From: Sphingomonas prati
GTDB lineage: Bacteria > Pseudomonadota > Alphaproteobacteria > Sphingomonadales > Sphingomonadaceae
Direction of reading: 5' to 3'
Assembly (NCBI RefSeq): GCF_014643515.1
Contig: NZ_BMJP01000001.1
Coordinates: forward strand, 806,001 to 870,000
DNA: 64,000 nucleotides
Shown: one piece after another, positions 52,686 through 63,448 of the stretch
How positions within the stretch are numbered: the stretch's first letter is position 1
How the letters are laid out: the number at the start of each line of letters is the position of its first letter
Position numbers and translations under genes: made by a program
The notes under the pieces: model-generated
What the model was told of the DNA's origin: nothing
Seen by the model: only the letters and a program-made list of their open reading frames with translations
The model's database searches: none

Positions 52686-53033
52686 TCAGTGATCCGTCCC
52701 GGCTTCCAGATGGCAGCCCCAGCCATCGTAGGTGACGCCGTATTTCTCGGCGATTTGGAGCATCCCGGCGGTCAGCGCGTGGATCAGCTCGCGGGTGATC
52801 GCCTGCTCGCGCACGACCTCCAGCACATGCTCGCCGTCGTCGCCCTCATACACCTCGTCCGCGTCCCAGCCCTGCGCCTCGAGCGCATCGGCCAGCGCCT
52901 CCAGCTTCTCCGGATCGCCGACGAAGCCGACGTCCACGTCGCGCGGGATCTCGTGCCGGTCGCCGTCGCCCGCCAGATGCTCCAGCAGCGTATCGTCTTC
53001 GGCGAAATGCTCGGCCAGTTGTTCGTCGGTCAT
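52686..53033 (-). CDS. RraB-family protein (RNase E inhibitor domain) between carA and carB
   Basis: 115 residues, strongly acidic. ADALEAQGWDADEVYEGDDG and ITRELIHALTAGMLQIAEKY match the RraB (ribonuclease E activity regulator B) domain, with GVTYDGWGCHLEAG near the end. In gammaproteobacteria RraB binds RNase E and slows mRNA decay. Here it is sandwiched 27 bases after carA and 3 bases before carB, so it must share their transcript. Function here is unproven. Confidence 0.82.
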   Translation of the reverse strand: MTDEQLAEHFAEDDTLLEHLAGDGDRHEIPRDVDVGFVGDPEKLEALADALEAQGWDADEVYEGDDGEHVLEVVREQAITRELIHALTAGMLQIAEKYGVTYDGWGCHLEAGTDH

Positions 53034-53060
53034 CGTCTTTTCTCCAGTCGGAGGAATGGC

Positions 53061-54230
53061 TTAGGCAGCAGACTTCAGCTGCGCCACGAACTGTTCGAAC
53101 AGGTAATGGCTGTCCTGCGGGCCGGGGCTCGCCTCCGGGTGATACTGCACCGAGAAGGCCGGCTTGTCGGTCAGCCGAAGCCCCGCGAGCGACCCGTCGA
53201 ACAGCGACACATGCGTCGCCTCCGCATTGGCGGGCAGCGAGTTCGCATCGACCGCGAACCCGTGGTTCATGCTGGTGATCTCGACCTTGCCGTCCGACGT
53301 GCGCTTGACCGGGTGGTTCGCGCCGCGATGCCCCTGATGCATCTTCGACGTCGTGGCGCCTACCGCCAGCCCGAGCAGCTGATGCCCCAGGCAGATCCCG
53401 AAGATCGGCTTGCCCACCGCCAGCAGTTCCTGGATCACCGGCACCGCATAGATGCCGGTCGCCGCCGGATCGCCCGGCCCGTTCGACAGGAACACCCCGT
53501 CCGGACGATGCGCCATGACCTCGTCATAGGTCGCGGTCGCCGGCACCACCGTCACGCGCGCGCCGGCGGCGACCAGATTGCGCAAGATGTTGCGCTTCAG
53601 CCCGTAATCGATCGCCACGACATGCGGCCCGTCCGGGTTCGCCGCGTGCGTCGCGTAGCCCTGACCCAGCGTCCACAGCCCGTCGTCCCAGCGATAGCTC
53701 TGCGTCGACGACACGTCGCGCGCCAGGTCCATCCCCTCCAGCCCCGGCCAGGCTTGCGCCTGCGCACGGAGCGCGTCGAGGTCGAACACGCCGTCGGCGG
53801 CATGCGCGATTACCGCATTGGGCGCGCCGTGGATGCGGATCGCGCGGGTCAGCGCGCGCGTGTCGATCCCCGACAAGCCGATCCGCCCCTGCCCGCGCAG
53901 CCAGGCGTCGAACCGCTGGGTGCTGCGGAAATTGCTCGGGTCGGTCACGTCCTCGCGCACGATGCAGCCGAGCGCGTGCGGGTTGATCGCTTCGACATCC
54001 TCCATGTTCGCACCGACATTGCCGATGTGCGGAAAAGTGAACGTCACGATCTGCCCGGCATAGGACGGGTCGGTCATCACCTCCTGATATCCGGTGATGG
54101 CGGTGTTGAAGCATACTTCGCCCACGGCAGCGCCCTCGGCGCCGAAGCCGCGGCCCCAGATGGTCTTGCCATCGGCAAGAACGAGCACGCCGGTCGCGCC
54201 ATCGGGGCGCGCAGGATCGGTCTCGGCCAC
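53061..54230 (-). CDS. carA: Carbamoyl-phosphate synthase small subunit
   Basis: 389 residues. The N-terminal domain (GEVCFNTAITGYQEVMTDPS) is followed by a class I glutaminase with the nucleophile Cys in IFGICLGHQLLGLAVG and the His/Glu in VQYHPEASPGPQD. GTG 54230 is the start, eight bases after AAAGGAG; a longer upstream frame has no ribosome site or similarity. It heads carA-rraB-carB. Confidence 0.96.
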   Translation of the reverse strand: MAETDPARPDGATGVLVLADGKTIWGRGFGAEGAAVGEVCFNTAITGYQEVMTDPSYAGQIVTFTFPHIGNVGANMEDVEAINPHALGCIVREDVTDPSNFRSTQRFDAWLRGQGRIGLSGIDTRALTRAIRIHGAPNAVIAHAADGVFDLDALRAQAQAWPGLEGMDLARDVSSTQSYRWDDGLWTLGQGYATHAANPDGPHVVAIDYGLKRNILRNLVAAGARVTVVPATATYDEVMAHRPDGVFLSNGPGDPAATGIYAVPVIQELLAVGKPIFGICLGHQLLGLAVGATTSKMHQGHRGANHPVKRTSDGKVEITSMNHGFAVDANSLPANAEATHVSLFDGSLAGLRLTDKPAFSVQYHPEASPGPQDSHYLFEQFVAQLKSAA

Positions 54231-54364
54231 AGGCGGGCTCCTTTGTTGATGTCGGCGGGTAAGGCGGCGTCGCACTACGGACAGCAAGCCGGGGGGTCAA
54301 TGTCTATCAAATTTAGCGGCTTTGCGCTAACCCGTCCGCTTTCCCGGACAAACGCCGAGGCTCC

Positions 54365-54820
54365 ATGATTCGAGACGATATCGCAGCGGCGCAGATTGCC
54401 GCGATGAAGGCCCGTGACAAGGGCACGGTGGACGCCACGCGCCTGATCCAGGCCGCGATCAAGAACCGCGACATCGAACTACGCACTGCCACGACCATGC
54501 CCGACGACAACCTGATGGTCACCGAAGTGCTCGGCAAGATGATCAAGCAGCGCCGCGAATCGATCGACATGTTCGAGAAGGGCGGCCGCCCGGAACTCGC
54601 CGCCAACGAAGCGGCCGAGGTCGCCGTCATCGAACGCTTCCTGCCGACGCAAATGACCGAGGAAGAGGCCACCGCCGCGATCGACGCGGTCGCGACCGAA
54701 CTCGGCGCAACGTCGGTCAAGGACATGGGCCGCGTCATGGCTGCGGTGAAAGCCGCGCACGCCGGCAAGATGGACATGGCGCGGGCGAGCGCTCTGGTGA
54801 AGGCGCGGCTGGCGGGGTGA
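54365..54820 (+). CDS. GatB/YqeY domain protein
   Basis: 151 residues. MIRDDIAAAQIAAMKARDKG, then LGKMIKQRRESIDMFEKGGR and AVIERFLPTQMTEEEATAAI are the YqeY blocks, similar to the tRNA-binding tail of GatB. The role is unclear. It stands 13 bases before dnaG, where rpsU often lies in other bacteria. Confidence 0.95.
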   Translation: MIRDDIAAAQIAAMKARDKGTVDATRLIQAAIKNRDIELRTATTMPDDNLMVTEVLGKMIKQRRESIDMFEKGGRPELAANEAAEVAVIERFLPTQMTEEEATAAIDAVATELGATSVKDMGRVMAAVKAAHAGKMDMARASALVKARLAG

Positions 54821-54833
54821 GGGGCGTGCGGGC

Positions 54834-56705
54834 ATGAGTCTCACCCCGCAATGGCTGGACGAACTGCGCGCCCGCACCACGCTCAGCACGCTGATCGGCC
54901 GCACGGTCAAGCTGCAGAAGGCAGGCCGCGAATATCGCGCCTGCTGCCCCTTCCATCAGGAAAAGTCGCCCAGCTTCTACGTCAATGACGAGAAGGGCTT
55001 CTACCACTGCTTCGGCTGCTCCGCACACGGCGACGCGATCAAGTTCCTGACCGAGGCGCAGGGCCTGCCGTTCATGGACGCGGTCAAGGAACTGGCCGCC
55101 ACCGCTGGCATGGAGGTGCCCGCCAACGACCCGCGCAGCGCGGAGCGCCAGGCGCGCGCGATGGGCCTGCACGATGCGGTCGCCGCCGCCGCCACCTGGT
55201 TCACCGCACAGCTCGCCACGCCCGAGGCCGCGCACGCCCGCGCCTACATGGCCAAGCGTGGCGTCACGCCGGCCCAGGCGCAGGCCTTCGGCTTCGGCTA
55301 CGCGCCCGACGCGCGCAACCGGCTCAAGACCGCGCTCGCCGAATATGGCGTGCCGATGCTGGTCGAGGCCGGGCTCCTGATCCAGGTCGAGGACAAGGAT
55401 CCCTATGACCGGTTCCGCGGTCGGCTGATCATCCCGATCCGCGACCAGCGCGGCCGGCCGATCGCGTTCGGCGGCCGTATCCTGGGCGACGGCGAGCCTA
55501 AATATCTCAACTCCCCCGAAACCCCGCTGTTCGACAAGGGCCGCACGCTCTTCAACATCGACCGGGCGGGCGCCGCCGCGCGCAAGGCGGACCGCGTCGT
55601 GGTGGTGGAGGGCTATATGGACGTCGTGGCGCTCGACCGCGCCGGCATGGGCGAGGCGGTCGCCCCGCTCGGCACCGCGCTCACCGAAAGCCAGCTCGAA
55701 CGGCTCTGGAAGATGGCCGACACGCCGATCCTCTGCTTCGACGGCGACAGCGCGGGACAGAAGGCGGCCGCACGCGCCGCGGTCCGCGCGCTCCCATTGG
55801 TCCAGCCCGGCCGCACGCTCCGCTTCGCCACGCTCCCCGCCGGCCAGGATCCGGACGACCTCCTCGCCAACGGCGGCCGCGCCGCGCTCAATGCCGTGCT
55901 GGACAAAGCCGAGTCGCTGGCCGCCCGGCTCTGGTCGCTTGAGGAAAAGGCGGCCCCCCTCGACACGCCCGAGGCCCGCGCGGGCCTGCGCCGTCGTCTG
56001 GCCGATCACGCCGCCACGATCGCCGACCGCGACGTCCGCGAACAATATCAGGCCGACTTCCGCGAACGGTTCGATGCGCTGTTCCAGCGATCGTCCGGTC
56101 AGTTCAACCAGCGGAACGGTGCCCCCTCCGCCCGCGGCACATGGAAGCCCGGCCGCGGCTTCATCGCCCCGCCCCGCCCCGTGACGGACCGCGCCCGCGC
56201 GATCGGCAACGACGGCGTGACGCAGATGGTCGTCGCCGCGATCCTGTCCGGCGTCCTGCGCCATCCCGCCGTACTCCACGCGCATGCCGAGGCGCTCGCC
56301 GCCCTCCCGATCCACGATCGGCGGCTCGGCGCGATCCGCGATGCGATGCTGGAAGCCGCGTTCGATTCGCGGGCGCTTGAAAGCGGCGGGCTTGCCCTCA
56401 TATTGATGAAAGGTGGCCATGAGGCCGTATCGGGAGAGCTGATCCGGACGAACGGTCTTGCCTTTTCCTTCCTCCGCGGCAATGCCGACCCGGACCGCGC
56501 GGTGCGCGATCTGGGGGCAGTCATAGAAGCGGTGGTGGAACGCGCCGAACTGGAAGCCGCGCTCGACCGGGCAACCGATCGATTCAAGGCGAACCCGGAC
56601 GACGAGGCAGCGTTTGCCGAACAGTTGCGATTGGGCGCGGCACGCAATGCCGCCGCCGAAGCGCTGGCTACACTGGTGGCGGACCAGGACGGCCTCGGTA
56701 ATTGA
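54834..56705 (+). CDS. dnaG: DNA primase
   Basis: 623 residues. It makes RNA primers at the replication fork. The zinc-binding domain reads CCPFHQEKSPSFYV ... FYHCFGCSAHGDAIKF; the TOPRIM core follows with RVVVVEGYMDVVALDRAGMG and CFDGDSAGQKAA; the C-terminal helicase-binding domain is present. Middle gene of yqeY-dnaG-rpoD. Confidence 0.98.
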   Translation: MSLTPQWLDELRARTTLSTLIGRTVKLQKAGREYRACCPFHQEKSPSFYVNDEKGFYHCFGCSAHGDAIKFLTEAQGLPFMDAVKELAATAGMEVPANDPRSAERQARAMGLHDAVAAAATWFTAQLATPEAAHARAYMAKRGVTPAQAQAFGFGYAPDARNRLKTALAEYGVPMLVEAGLLIQVEDKDPYDRFRGRLIIPIRDQRGRPIAFGGRILGDGEPKYLNSPETPLFDKGRTLFNIDRAGAAARKADRVVVVEGYMDVVALDRAGMGEAVAPLGTALTESQLERLWKMADTPILCFDGDSAGQKAAARAAVRALPLVQPGRTLRFATLPAGQDPDDLLANGGRAALNAVLDKAESLAARLWSLEEKAAPLDTPEARAGLRRRLADHAATIADRDVREQYQADFRERFDALFQRSSGQFNQRNGAPSARGTWKPGRGFIAPPRPVTDRARAIGNDGVTQMVVAAILSGVLRHPAVLHAHAEALAALPIHDRRLGAIRDAMLEAAFDSRALESGGLALILMKGGHEAVSGELIRTNGLAFSFLRGNADPDRAVRDLGAVIEAVVERAELEAALDRATDRFKANPDDEAAFAEQLRLGAARNAAAEALATLVADQDGLGN

Positions 56706-56723
56706 GATAGGGTATCGGACGGC

Positions 56724-58742
<2,019 letters not shown>

Positions 58743-58766
58743 GTCGCAGTGAAAATATGAAACTAG

Positions 58767-58800
58767 ACGGGCCGCCCACGCAAATGGGTGGCCCGTTTCG
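58767..58800 (+). terminator. Terminator of rpoD
   Basis: ACGGGCCGCCCA and TGGGTGGCCCGT make a 12-base stem (one G-T) with a 6-base CGCAAA loop, then TTTCG, 24 bases after the stop. Confidence 0.9.
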
Positions 58801-58816
58801 TATCGGCTAACAGAAA

Positions 58817-58853
58817 GCACCTCTCCTTCAGGGGAGGGGTTGGGGTGGGGGCA
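58817..58853. repeat. Short palindromic/GGGTTGGGGTGGGG repeat
   Basis: CTCTCCTTCAGGGGAGGGGTT followed by GGGGTGGGGG is another dispersed form seen in sphingomonad genomes; CTCTCC and GGGGAG can pair. It lies in the 259-base gap after rpoD, in which I see no gene. Confidence 0.5.
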
Positions 58854-59001
58854 ACACCACCATAAGCGCCACAGCTGCGCGAACCCTGCACCACGGAAAG
58901 TCAGCCAAGACACTTAACCCGCCCTTCACCGTCTCTTTACGCCCTCCGATGTACACATTCCTTCACGCCCCACGGCGGCACGACGGACGGAGCGTACATC
59001 G

Positions 59002-59652
59002 ATGGCCTCACAGCCCACCAACCAGGCCAATGCCAGCAAGCTCGCCACAGACCTCGTCACGCTCGTCCTTCAGGACGGCAGCGCATCGCATGGCTGGCGC
59101 GAAACACTCCTCACCGGCTCCGCCCGCGACCTGTCCGACGCCGCGCACCAGTTCGCCGCACTTCACGCCCGCCACCCCGGCGTCATCGACCTCGCCGGCA
59201 ACGTCGCGCTCCTCGCCCCCCTCGCCGACCGCATCACCACCGCCTTCGCCGCCGAACGTGCCTACCTGGCCGCTTTGGTCGTTGCAGTCGGCCCCGTCCC
59301 CGGCACCCCAGGCCAAGCGCAGAGCGAAGCGGCACTCGTGGCCCAGCGCCACGCGCTCGAAACGCTCGCCCAGTCCGACCGTACCGGCTGCGCTTGCGGC
59401 ACCGTCACCGCGCTCCTGCTCGACTGGACGGCAATCCGCCCCGTCCTCGACGCCGCCGCCCGCCACTTCGGCCTGACACCCCCGCCCAGCGACCTGCCCG
59501 ACCCCACGACCATGACCACTACGATCGACGCGGTCGACGTCCCCCCGCTCGCCGGCCGCGCGATCCAGTTCGGCGCGCGCCAGCTGTTGTTCCAGCATCG
59601 CGGCCTGTGGGACCTGCTCGAAGTGCGCGCCCACGCCCGCGGCCCCGCCTGA
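59002..59652 (+). CDS. Uncharacterised sphingomonad protein
   Basis: 216 residues, mostly helical. SASHGWRETLLTGSARDLSD, TTAFAAERAYLAALVVAVGP and a Cys pair in DRTGCACGTVTALLLDWTAI are notable; AIQFGARQLLFQHRGLWDLL is near the end. No signal peptide or recognised domain. The strong codon bias and the absence of stops over 650 bases support it as a real gene. It precedes the MoxR gene by 69 bases. Confidence 0.7.
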   Translation: MASQPTNQANASKLATDLVTLVLQDGSASHGWRETLLTGSARDLSDAAHQFAALHARHPGVIDLAGNVALLAPLADRITTAFAAERAYLAALVVAVGPVPGTPGQAQSEAALVAQRHALETLAQSDRTGCACGTVTALLLDWTAIRPVLDAAARHFGLTPPPSDLPDPTTMTTTIDAVDVPPLAGRAIQFGARQLLFQHRGLWDLLEVRAHARGPA

Positions 59653-59721
59653 CCGCTTGCGACGCACGCCAGCTACGCCTATCGCACCCGCATTGACGTT
59701 TGCGGAAAGGACCGGCGACCG

Positions 59722-60567
59722 ATGCGCTTCGAAGGCACAGCCGACTATGTCGCCACCGACGACCTGAAGGTCGCGGTCAACGCCGCCGTCACGCTCCGCC
59801 GCCCGCTGCTCGTCAAGGGCGAGCCTGGCACCGGCAAGACCGTCCTCGCCCACGAGATCGCCCGCGCCGCGAACGCCCCGCTGATCCAGTGGCACGTCAA
59901 GTCCACCACCAAGGCGCAGCAGGGCCTGTACGAGTATGACGCCGTCGCCCGCCTGCGCGACGGCCAGCTTGGCGACGCGCGCGTCCACGACATCGCCAAC
60001 TATATCCGCCGCGGCAAGCTGTGGGATGCGTTCGAAAGCCCCGTCCTGCCGGTCCTGCTGATCGACGAGATCGACAAGGCCGACATCGAATTCCCCAACG
60101 ACCTGTTGCAGGAACTCGATCGCATGGCGTTCGACGTCTACGAAACCGGCCAGACCGTGACGGCGCGCGAACGGCCGATCGTCGTCATCACGTCGAACAA
60201 CGAAAAGGAACTGCCCGACGCGTTCCTGCGCCGCTGCTTCTTCCACTATATCAAATTCCCCGATCGCGGCACGATGCAGTCAATCATCGACGTCCACTTC
60301 CCCGGCATCCAGACGATGCTCGTCACCCGCGCGATGGACATCTTCTACGAGATCCGCGACGTCCCCGGCCTCAAGAAGAAGCCCTCGACCAGCGAACTGC
60401 TCGACTGGCTGAAGCTGCTGCTGGCCGAGGACATGCCGCTCGAGGTGCTGCAATCGCGCGATACGCGCAGCGCCATCCCGCCGCTCCATGGCGCGCTGCT
60501 CAAGAACGAACAGGACGTGATGCTGTTCGAACGGCTCGCTTTCCTCGCACGGAGACAGGGCGCATGA
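59722..60567 (+). CDS. MoxR-family AAA+ ATPase
   Basis: 281 residues. Walker A GEPGTGKT (33-40), Walker B LLIDEIDKADIEFPNDLLQE, sensor ITSNNEKELPDAFLRRCFFH with its Arg finger. MoxR ATPases act as chaperone-like partners of VWA proteins in cofactor insertion or complex assembly. GGAAAGGA lies before the ATG. Its stop overlaps the next ATG, and a VWA partner gene follows. Confidence 0.93.
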   Translation: MRFEGTADYVATDDLKVAVNAAVTLRRPLLVKGEPGTGKTVLAHEIARAANAPLIQWHVKSTTKAQQGLYEYDAVARLRDGQLGDARVHDIANYIRRGKLWDAFESPVLPVLLIDEIDKADIEFPNDLLQELDRMAFDVYETGQTVTARERPIVVITSNNEKELPDAFLRRCFFHYIKFPDRGTMQSIIDVHFPGIQTMLVTRAMDIFYEIRDVPGLKKKPSTSELLDWLKLLLAEDMPLEVLQSRDTRSAIPPLHGALLKNEQDVMLFERLAFLARRQGA

Positions 60568-61127
60568 TCACCGCCCTCCCCGCACTCGATGCCGCCCGCG
60601 ACGCGGCCCGGTCCGAAGTCCACAAGCGCGCGCTGAAGGCGGGGGCGAAGGCCGCCGAACCGCTCGGCCTCGCCACCTCGATCTGGGGCGAGACGGTCAC
60701 CGACCTGATCACCGACATCCAGGACATCTTTCAGCTCACCCCCGAACAGCGCACCGCGATCGAGCCGCAGCTGCTCCACGGCCTGGGCGAACTGATCACC
60801 CATTACGCGCCCGCCACGGTCAAGGCCGGCACGCTGGCCACCGTCATGGCGACGCTCCGCGGCTCGTCGCTGGCCCGCAAGGCCGCGAACGGCGTCGCCG
60901 CACGCGCCGCCACGCGTATCGGTGGCCGCGTCGCGCGCCACGCCGGTGCCGGCGGCATGGCGGCCCGCGCCGTCCTGCGCCGCGCCTGGGTCGTCCCGCT
61001 CGCGCTCGGCGGCGGCACCGGCGCGCTGTACGAGGTGCTCGGCCGGCGCTGCATCAACGCCTGCTACGATCATCTCCATGCCGCGATCGCGAGCCCCGCA
61101 CCCGCCACCATCAACGCGCCGGCCTGA
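60564..61127 (+). CDS. Uncharacterised helical protein between MoxR and VWA genes
   Basis: 187 residues. The N-terminal half is soluble helices (ITALPALDAARDAARSEVHK, TDLITDIQDIFQLTPEQRTA); the C-terminal part has Ala/Arg-rich stretches and a weak hydrophobic segment (RAWVVPLALGGGTGALYEVL). No family is recognised. It overlaps the MoxR stop by four bases and ends 10 bases before the VWA gene, so it is very probably part of the same system. Confidence 0.72.
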   Translation: MITALPALDAARDAARSEVHKRALKAGAKAAEPLGLATSIWGETVTDLITDIQDIFQLTPEQRTAIEPQLLHGLGELITHYAPATVKAGTLATVMATLRGSSLARKAANGVAARAATRIGGRVARHAGAGGMAARAVLRRAWVVPLALGGGTGALYEVLGRRCINACYDHLHAAIASPAPATINAPA

Positions 61128-61137
61128 TCCCCGGCCC

Positions 61138-62316
61138 ATGTTCCTGAACTTCCTGGATGCGCTGCGCAGCGCCGGCATCCCGGTCGGCATGAAGGAGCAT
61201 CTCGTTCTGCTCGAGGCGCTCGACGCCGACGTCATCGCGCACCGGCCGGAGGAGTTCTACTATCTGTCACGCGCGATCTACGTAAAGGACGAGAGCCTGT
61301 TCGACCGGTTCGACCAGGTGTTCGCCAAGATCTTCCGCGGCGTCTCGTCCGGCCCGGAGACGGACGCGCAGGCGATCCCCGAGGATTGGCTGCGGCAGGT
61401 CGCCGAACGCTATCTCTCGCCCGAGGAGATGGCCAAGATCAACGCGCTCGGCGACTGGGATACGCTGATGCAGACGCTGCGCGACCGGCTGGCGGAGCAG
61501 CAGGAGCGCCACGAGGGCGGATCGAAATGGATCGGCACCGGCGGCACCTCCCCCTTCGGTCATGGCGGCTACAATCCGGAAGGCGTCCGGATCGGCGGCG
61601 AGGGGCGCCACGGCCGCGCGGTGAAGGTCTGGGACCGCCGCGAATTCCGCAACCTGGACGACAGCCGTGAACTCGGTACCCGCAACATCAAGGTCGCACT
61701 CCGCCGCCTGCGCCGCTTCGCGCGGACGGGGGCCGCGGACGAACTCGACATGGACGCGACGATCGACGGCACCGCGCGCCAGGGCTGGCTCGACGTCCGG
61801 ATGCGCCCCGAACGCCGCAATGCCATCAAGCTACTGCTGTTCCTCGACATCGGCGGCTCGATGGACGGCCATGTGAAGCTCTGCGAGGAGCTGTTCTCCG
61901 CCGCCACCGCGGAGTTCAAGCATCTCGAATTCTTCTACTTCCACAACTGCATCTACGAAGGGGTGTGGAAAGACAACAGCCGCCGCTTCACCGAACGCAC
62001 GCCGACCTGGGACATCCTCCACCGCTTCGGCCACGACTATAAGCTCGTGATCGTCGGCGACGCGGCGATGAGCCCCTACGAGATCCAGGTGCCCGGCGGC
62101 TCCGTCGAGCACATGAACGAGGAGGCCGGCGCGACCTGGATCGAGCGGCTGACCCGCGTCTACCCCAGCGCCGCCTGGCTCAACCCCGCCCCGCGCCAGC
62201 ACTGGGACTATTCGCAGTCCACCGCGATCCTGCGCAACCTGATGGGCGACCGCATGTACCCGCTGACGCTCGCCGGCCTCGACGACGCGATGCGCGCGCT
62301 GACCCGCAAGTCCTGA
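61138..62316 (+). CDS. VWA-domain protein, CoxE/COG3825-like
   Basis: 392 residues. NFLDALRSAGIPVGMKEHLV is a CoxE-like start; a Gly-rich linker (GTGGTSPFGHGGYNPEGVRI) leads to a VWA domain whose metal site is LFLDIGGSMDGH (Asp237): the first Ser of D-x-S-x-S is Gly. VIVGDAAMSPYEI gives the later conserved Asp. Such proteins work with MoxR ATPases as in CoxD/CoxE. Function is unknown. Confidence 0.88.
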   Translation: MFLNFLDALRSAGIPVGMKEHLVLLEALDADVIAHRPEEFYYLSRAIYVKDESLFDRFDQVFAKIFRGVSSGPETDAQAIPEDWLRQVAERYLSPEEMAKINALGDWDTLMQTLRDRLAEQQERHEGGSKWIGTGGTSPFGHGGYNPEGVRIGGEGRHGRAVKVWDRREFRNLDDSRELGTRNIKVALRRLRRFARTGAADELDMDATIDGTARQGWLDVRMRPERRNAIKLLLFLDIGGSMDGHVKLCEELFSAATAEFKHLEFFYFHNCIYEGVWKDNSRRFTERTPTWDILHRFGHDYKLVIVGDAAMSPYEIQVPGGSVEHMNEEAGATWIERLTRVYPSAAWLNPAPRQHWDYSQSTAILRNLMGDRMYPLTLAGLDDAMRALTRKS

Positions 62317-62368
62317 CCATCTTCCTTGCGCAACCGCTTCCTAACGGTTCGCGACTAGGACAGTGGTC

Positions 62369-63448
62369 ATGACCGCCCCGCCCCCGCCCGCCCGCCGTCT
62401 CGTCGAACTCGACGCCCTGCGCGGGCTGGCGGCGCTGGCCGTCATGCTGTTCCACTACACCACGCGCTACATCGAGATGTACCCCGCCGCCCCACAGACA
62501 GGCTGGGCGGTCCCGTGGGGGCATCACGGCGTCGAACTCTTCTTCGCAATCAGCGGCTTCGTGATCTTCGTGACGCTTGACCGCAGTCGCACGCTGGCCG
62601 ACTTCGCGGTCTCGCGCGTATCGCGGCTGTTCCCCGCCTACTGGACCGCGATCCTGCTGACCTCGCTCGTCATGCTGCTCGCCGGCCGATACGACCTGCT
62701 CCGTACCCCGACCGAGATCGCGGTCAACCTGACGATGCTTCAAGGCTTCCTCCGCGTCGCCCCGGTCGATGCCGCCTACTGGACGCTGTCGATCGAACTG
62801 GCATTCTACGCCGTCATGGCCCTGATCTGGCGGCTTGGCCTGTTCCGCCACATCGGCGCGGTGCTGGTCGGCTGGCTGCTGCTCCCCTGGATCTGGACCT
62901 ACGTGCCCGCGCTGACCGGCCACACCCCGTCCTGGCTGCTAGGACTCCTGCTGATCCAGGCGCAGATCCCCTGGTTCGCAATCGGCATCGCCGCCTACCG
63001 GCTGCGTTCGCGGTCCAATGGCGGGGGCGGTTGGGCCCCTGTCGTGATCGCCTTCGCACTGGTGACGATCGCCGCCTGCCAGGGCCTCTCCGCCCTCTGG
63101 GTTGCCGTGCCGGTCACGCTCGTCATAGTCACCGTCGCAATGCGCGGCCTCAGTGCGCTACGCTGGCCCCCGCTCGTCTGGCTCGGCACCATCTCCTACA
63201 GCCTGTACCTGCTCCATCAGAATATCGGCCACGTCCTGATCGCCGCACTCGAACAACGTGGCGCGGCTCCCTCGCTGGCGATCGCAATCACCATCGTCGT
63301 CGCCGTCGCACTCGCCGCTGCGGTGAGCTACGCAATAGAACGCCCCGCGCTGCAGGCCGTCCGCCGCCTCTGGTCGCGGGTCAGCCGACGCGGTGGATCA
63401 CTCCCCCCGCCATCGGCGACGGCGCCCCGGTTGTCCCCGGAAAGCTGA
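62369..63448 (+). CDS. Acyltransferase family 3 membrane protein
   Basis: 359 residues with about ten membrane helices. It starts RRLVELDALRGLAALAVMLFHY (R/H motif of acyltransferase 3), then HGVELFFAISGFVIF and a late SYSLYLLHQNIGHV. Such enzymes O-acetylate or succinylate surface polysaccharides or lipids. ATG 62369 has AGGA 8 bases upstream. Its 3' end overlaps anmK by 68 bases. Confidence 0.93.
   Translation: MTAPPPPARRLVELDALRGLAALAVMLFHYTTRYIEMYPAAPQTGWAVPWGHHGVELFFAISGFVIFVTLDRSRTLADFAVSRVSRLFPAYWTAILLTSLVMLLAGRYDLLRTPTEIAVNLTMLQGFLRVAPVDAAYWTLSIELAFYAVMALIWRLGLFRHIGAVLVGWLLLPWIWTYVPALTGHTPSWLLGLLLIQAQIPWFAIGIAAYRLRSRSNGGGGWAPVVIAFALVTIAACQGLSALWVAVPVTLVIVTVAMRGLSALRWPPLVWLGTISYSLYLLHQNIGHVLIAALEQRGAAPSLAIAITIVVAVALAAAVSYAIERPALQAVRRLWSRVSRRGGSLPPPSATAPRLSPES

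Noticed and set aside
49905..54368. A 1487-codon plus-strand open frame opposite carB, rraB and carA
   Set aside because: It runs antisense to three clear genes, is dominated by Arg, His, Asp and Leu as expected from the complement of high-GC codons, and resembles no protein.
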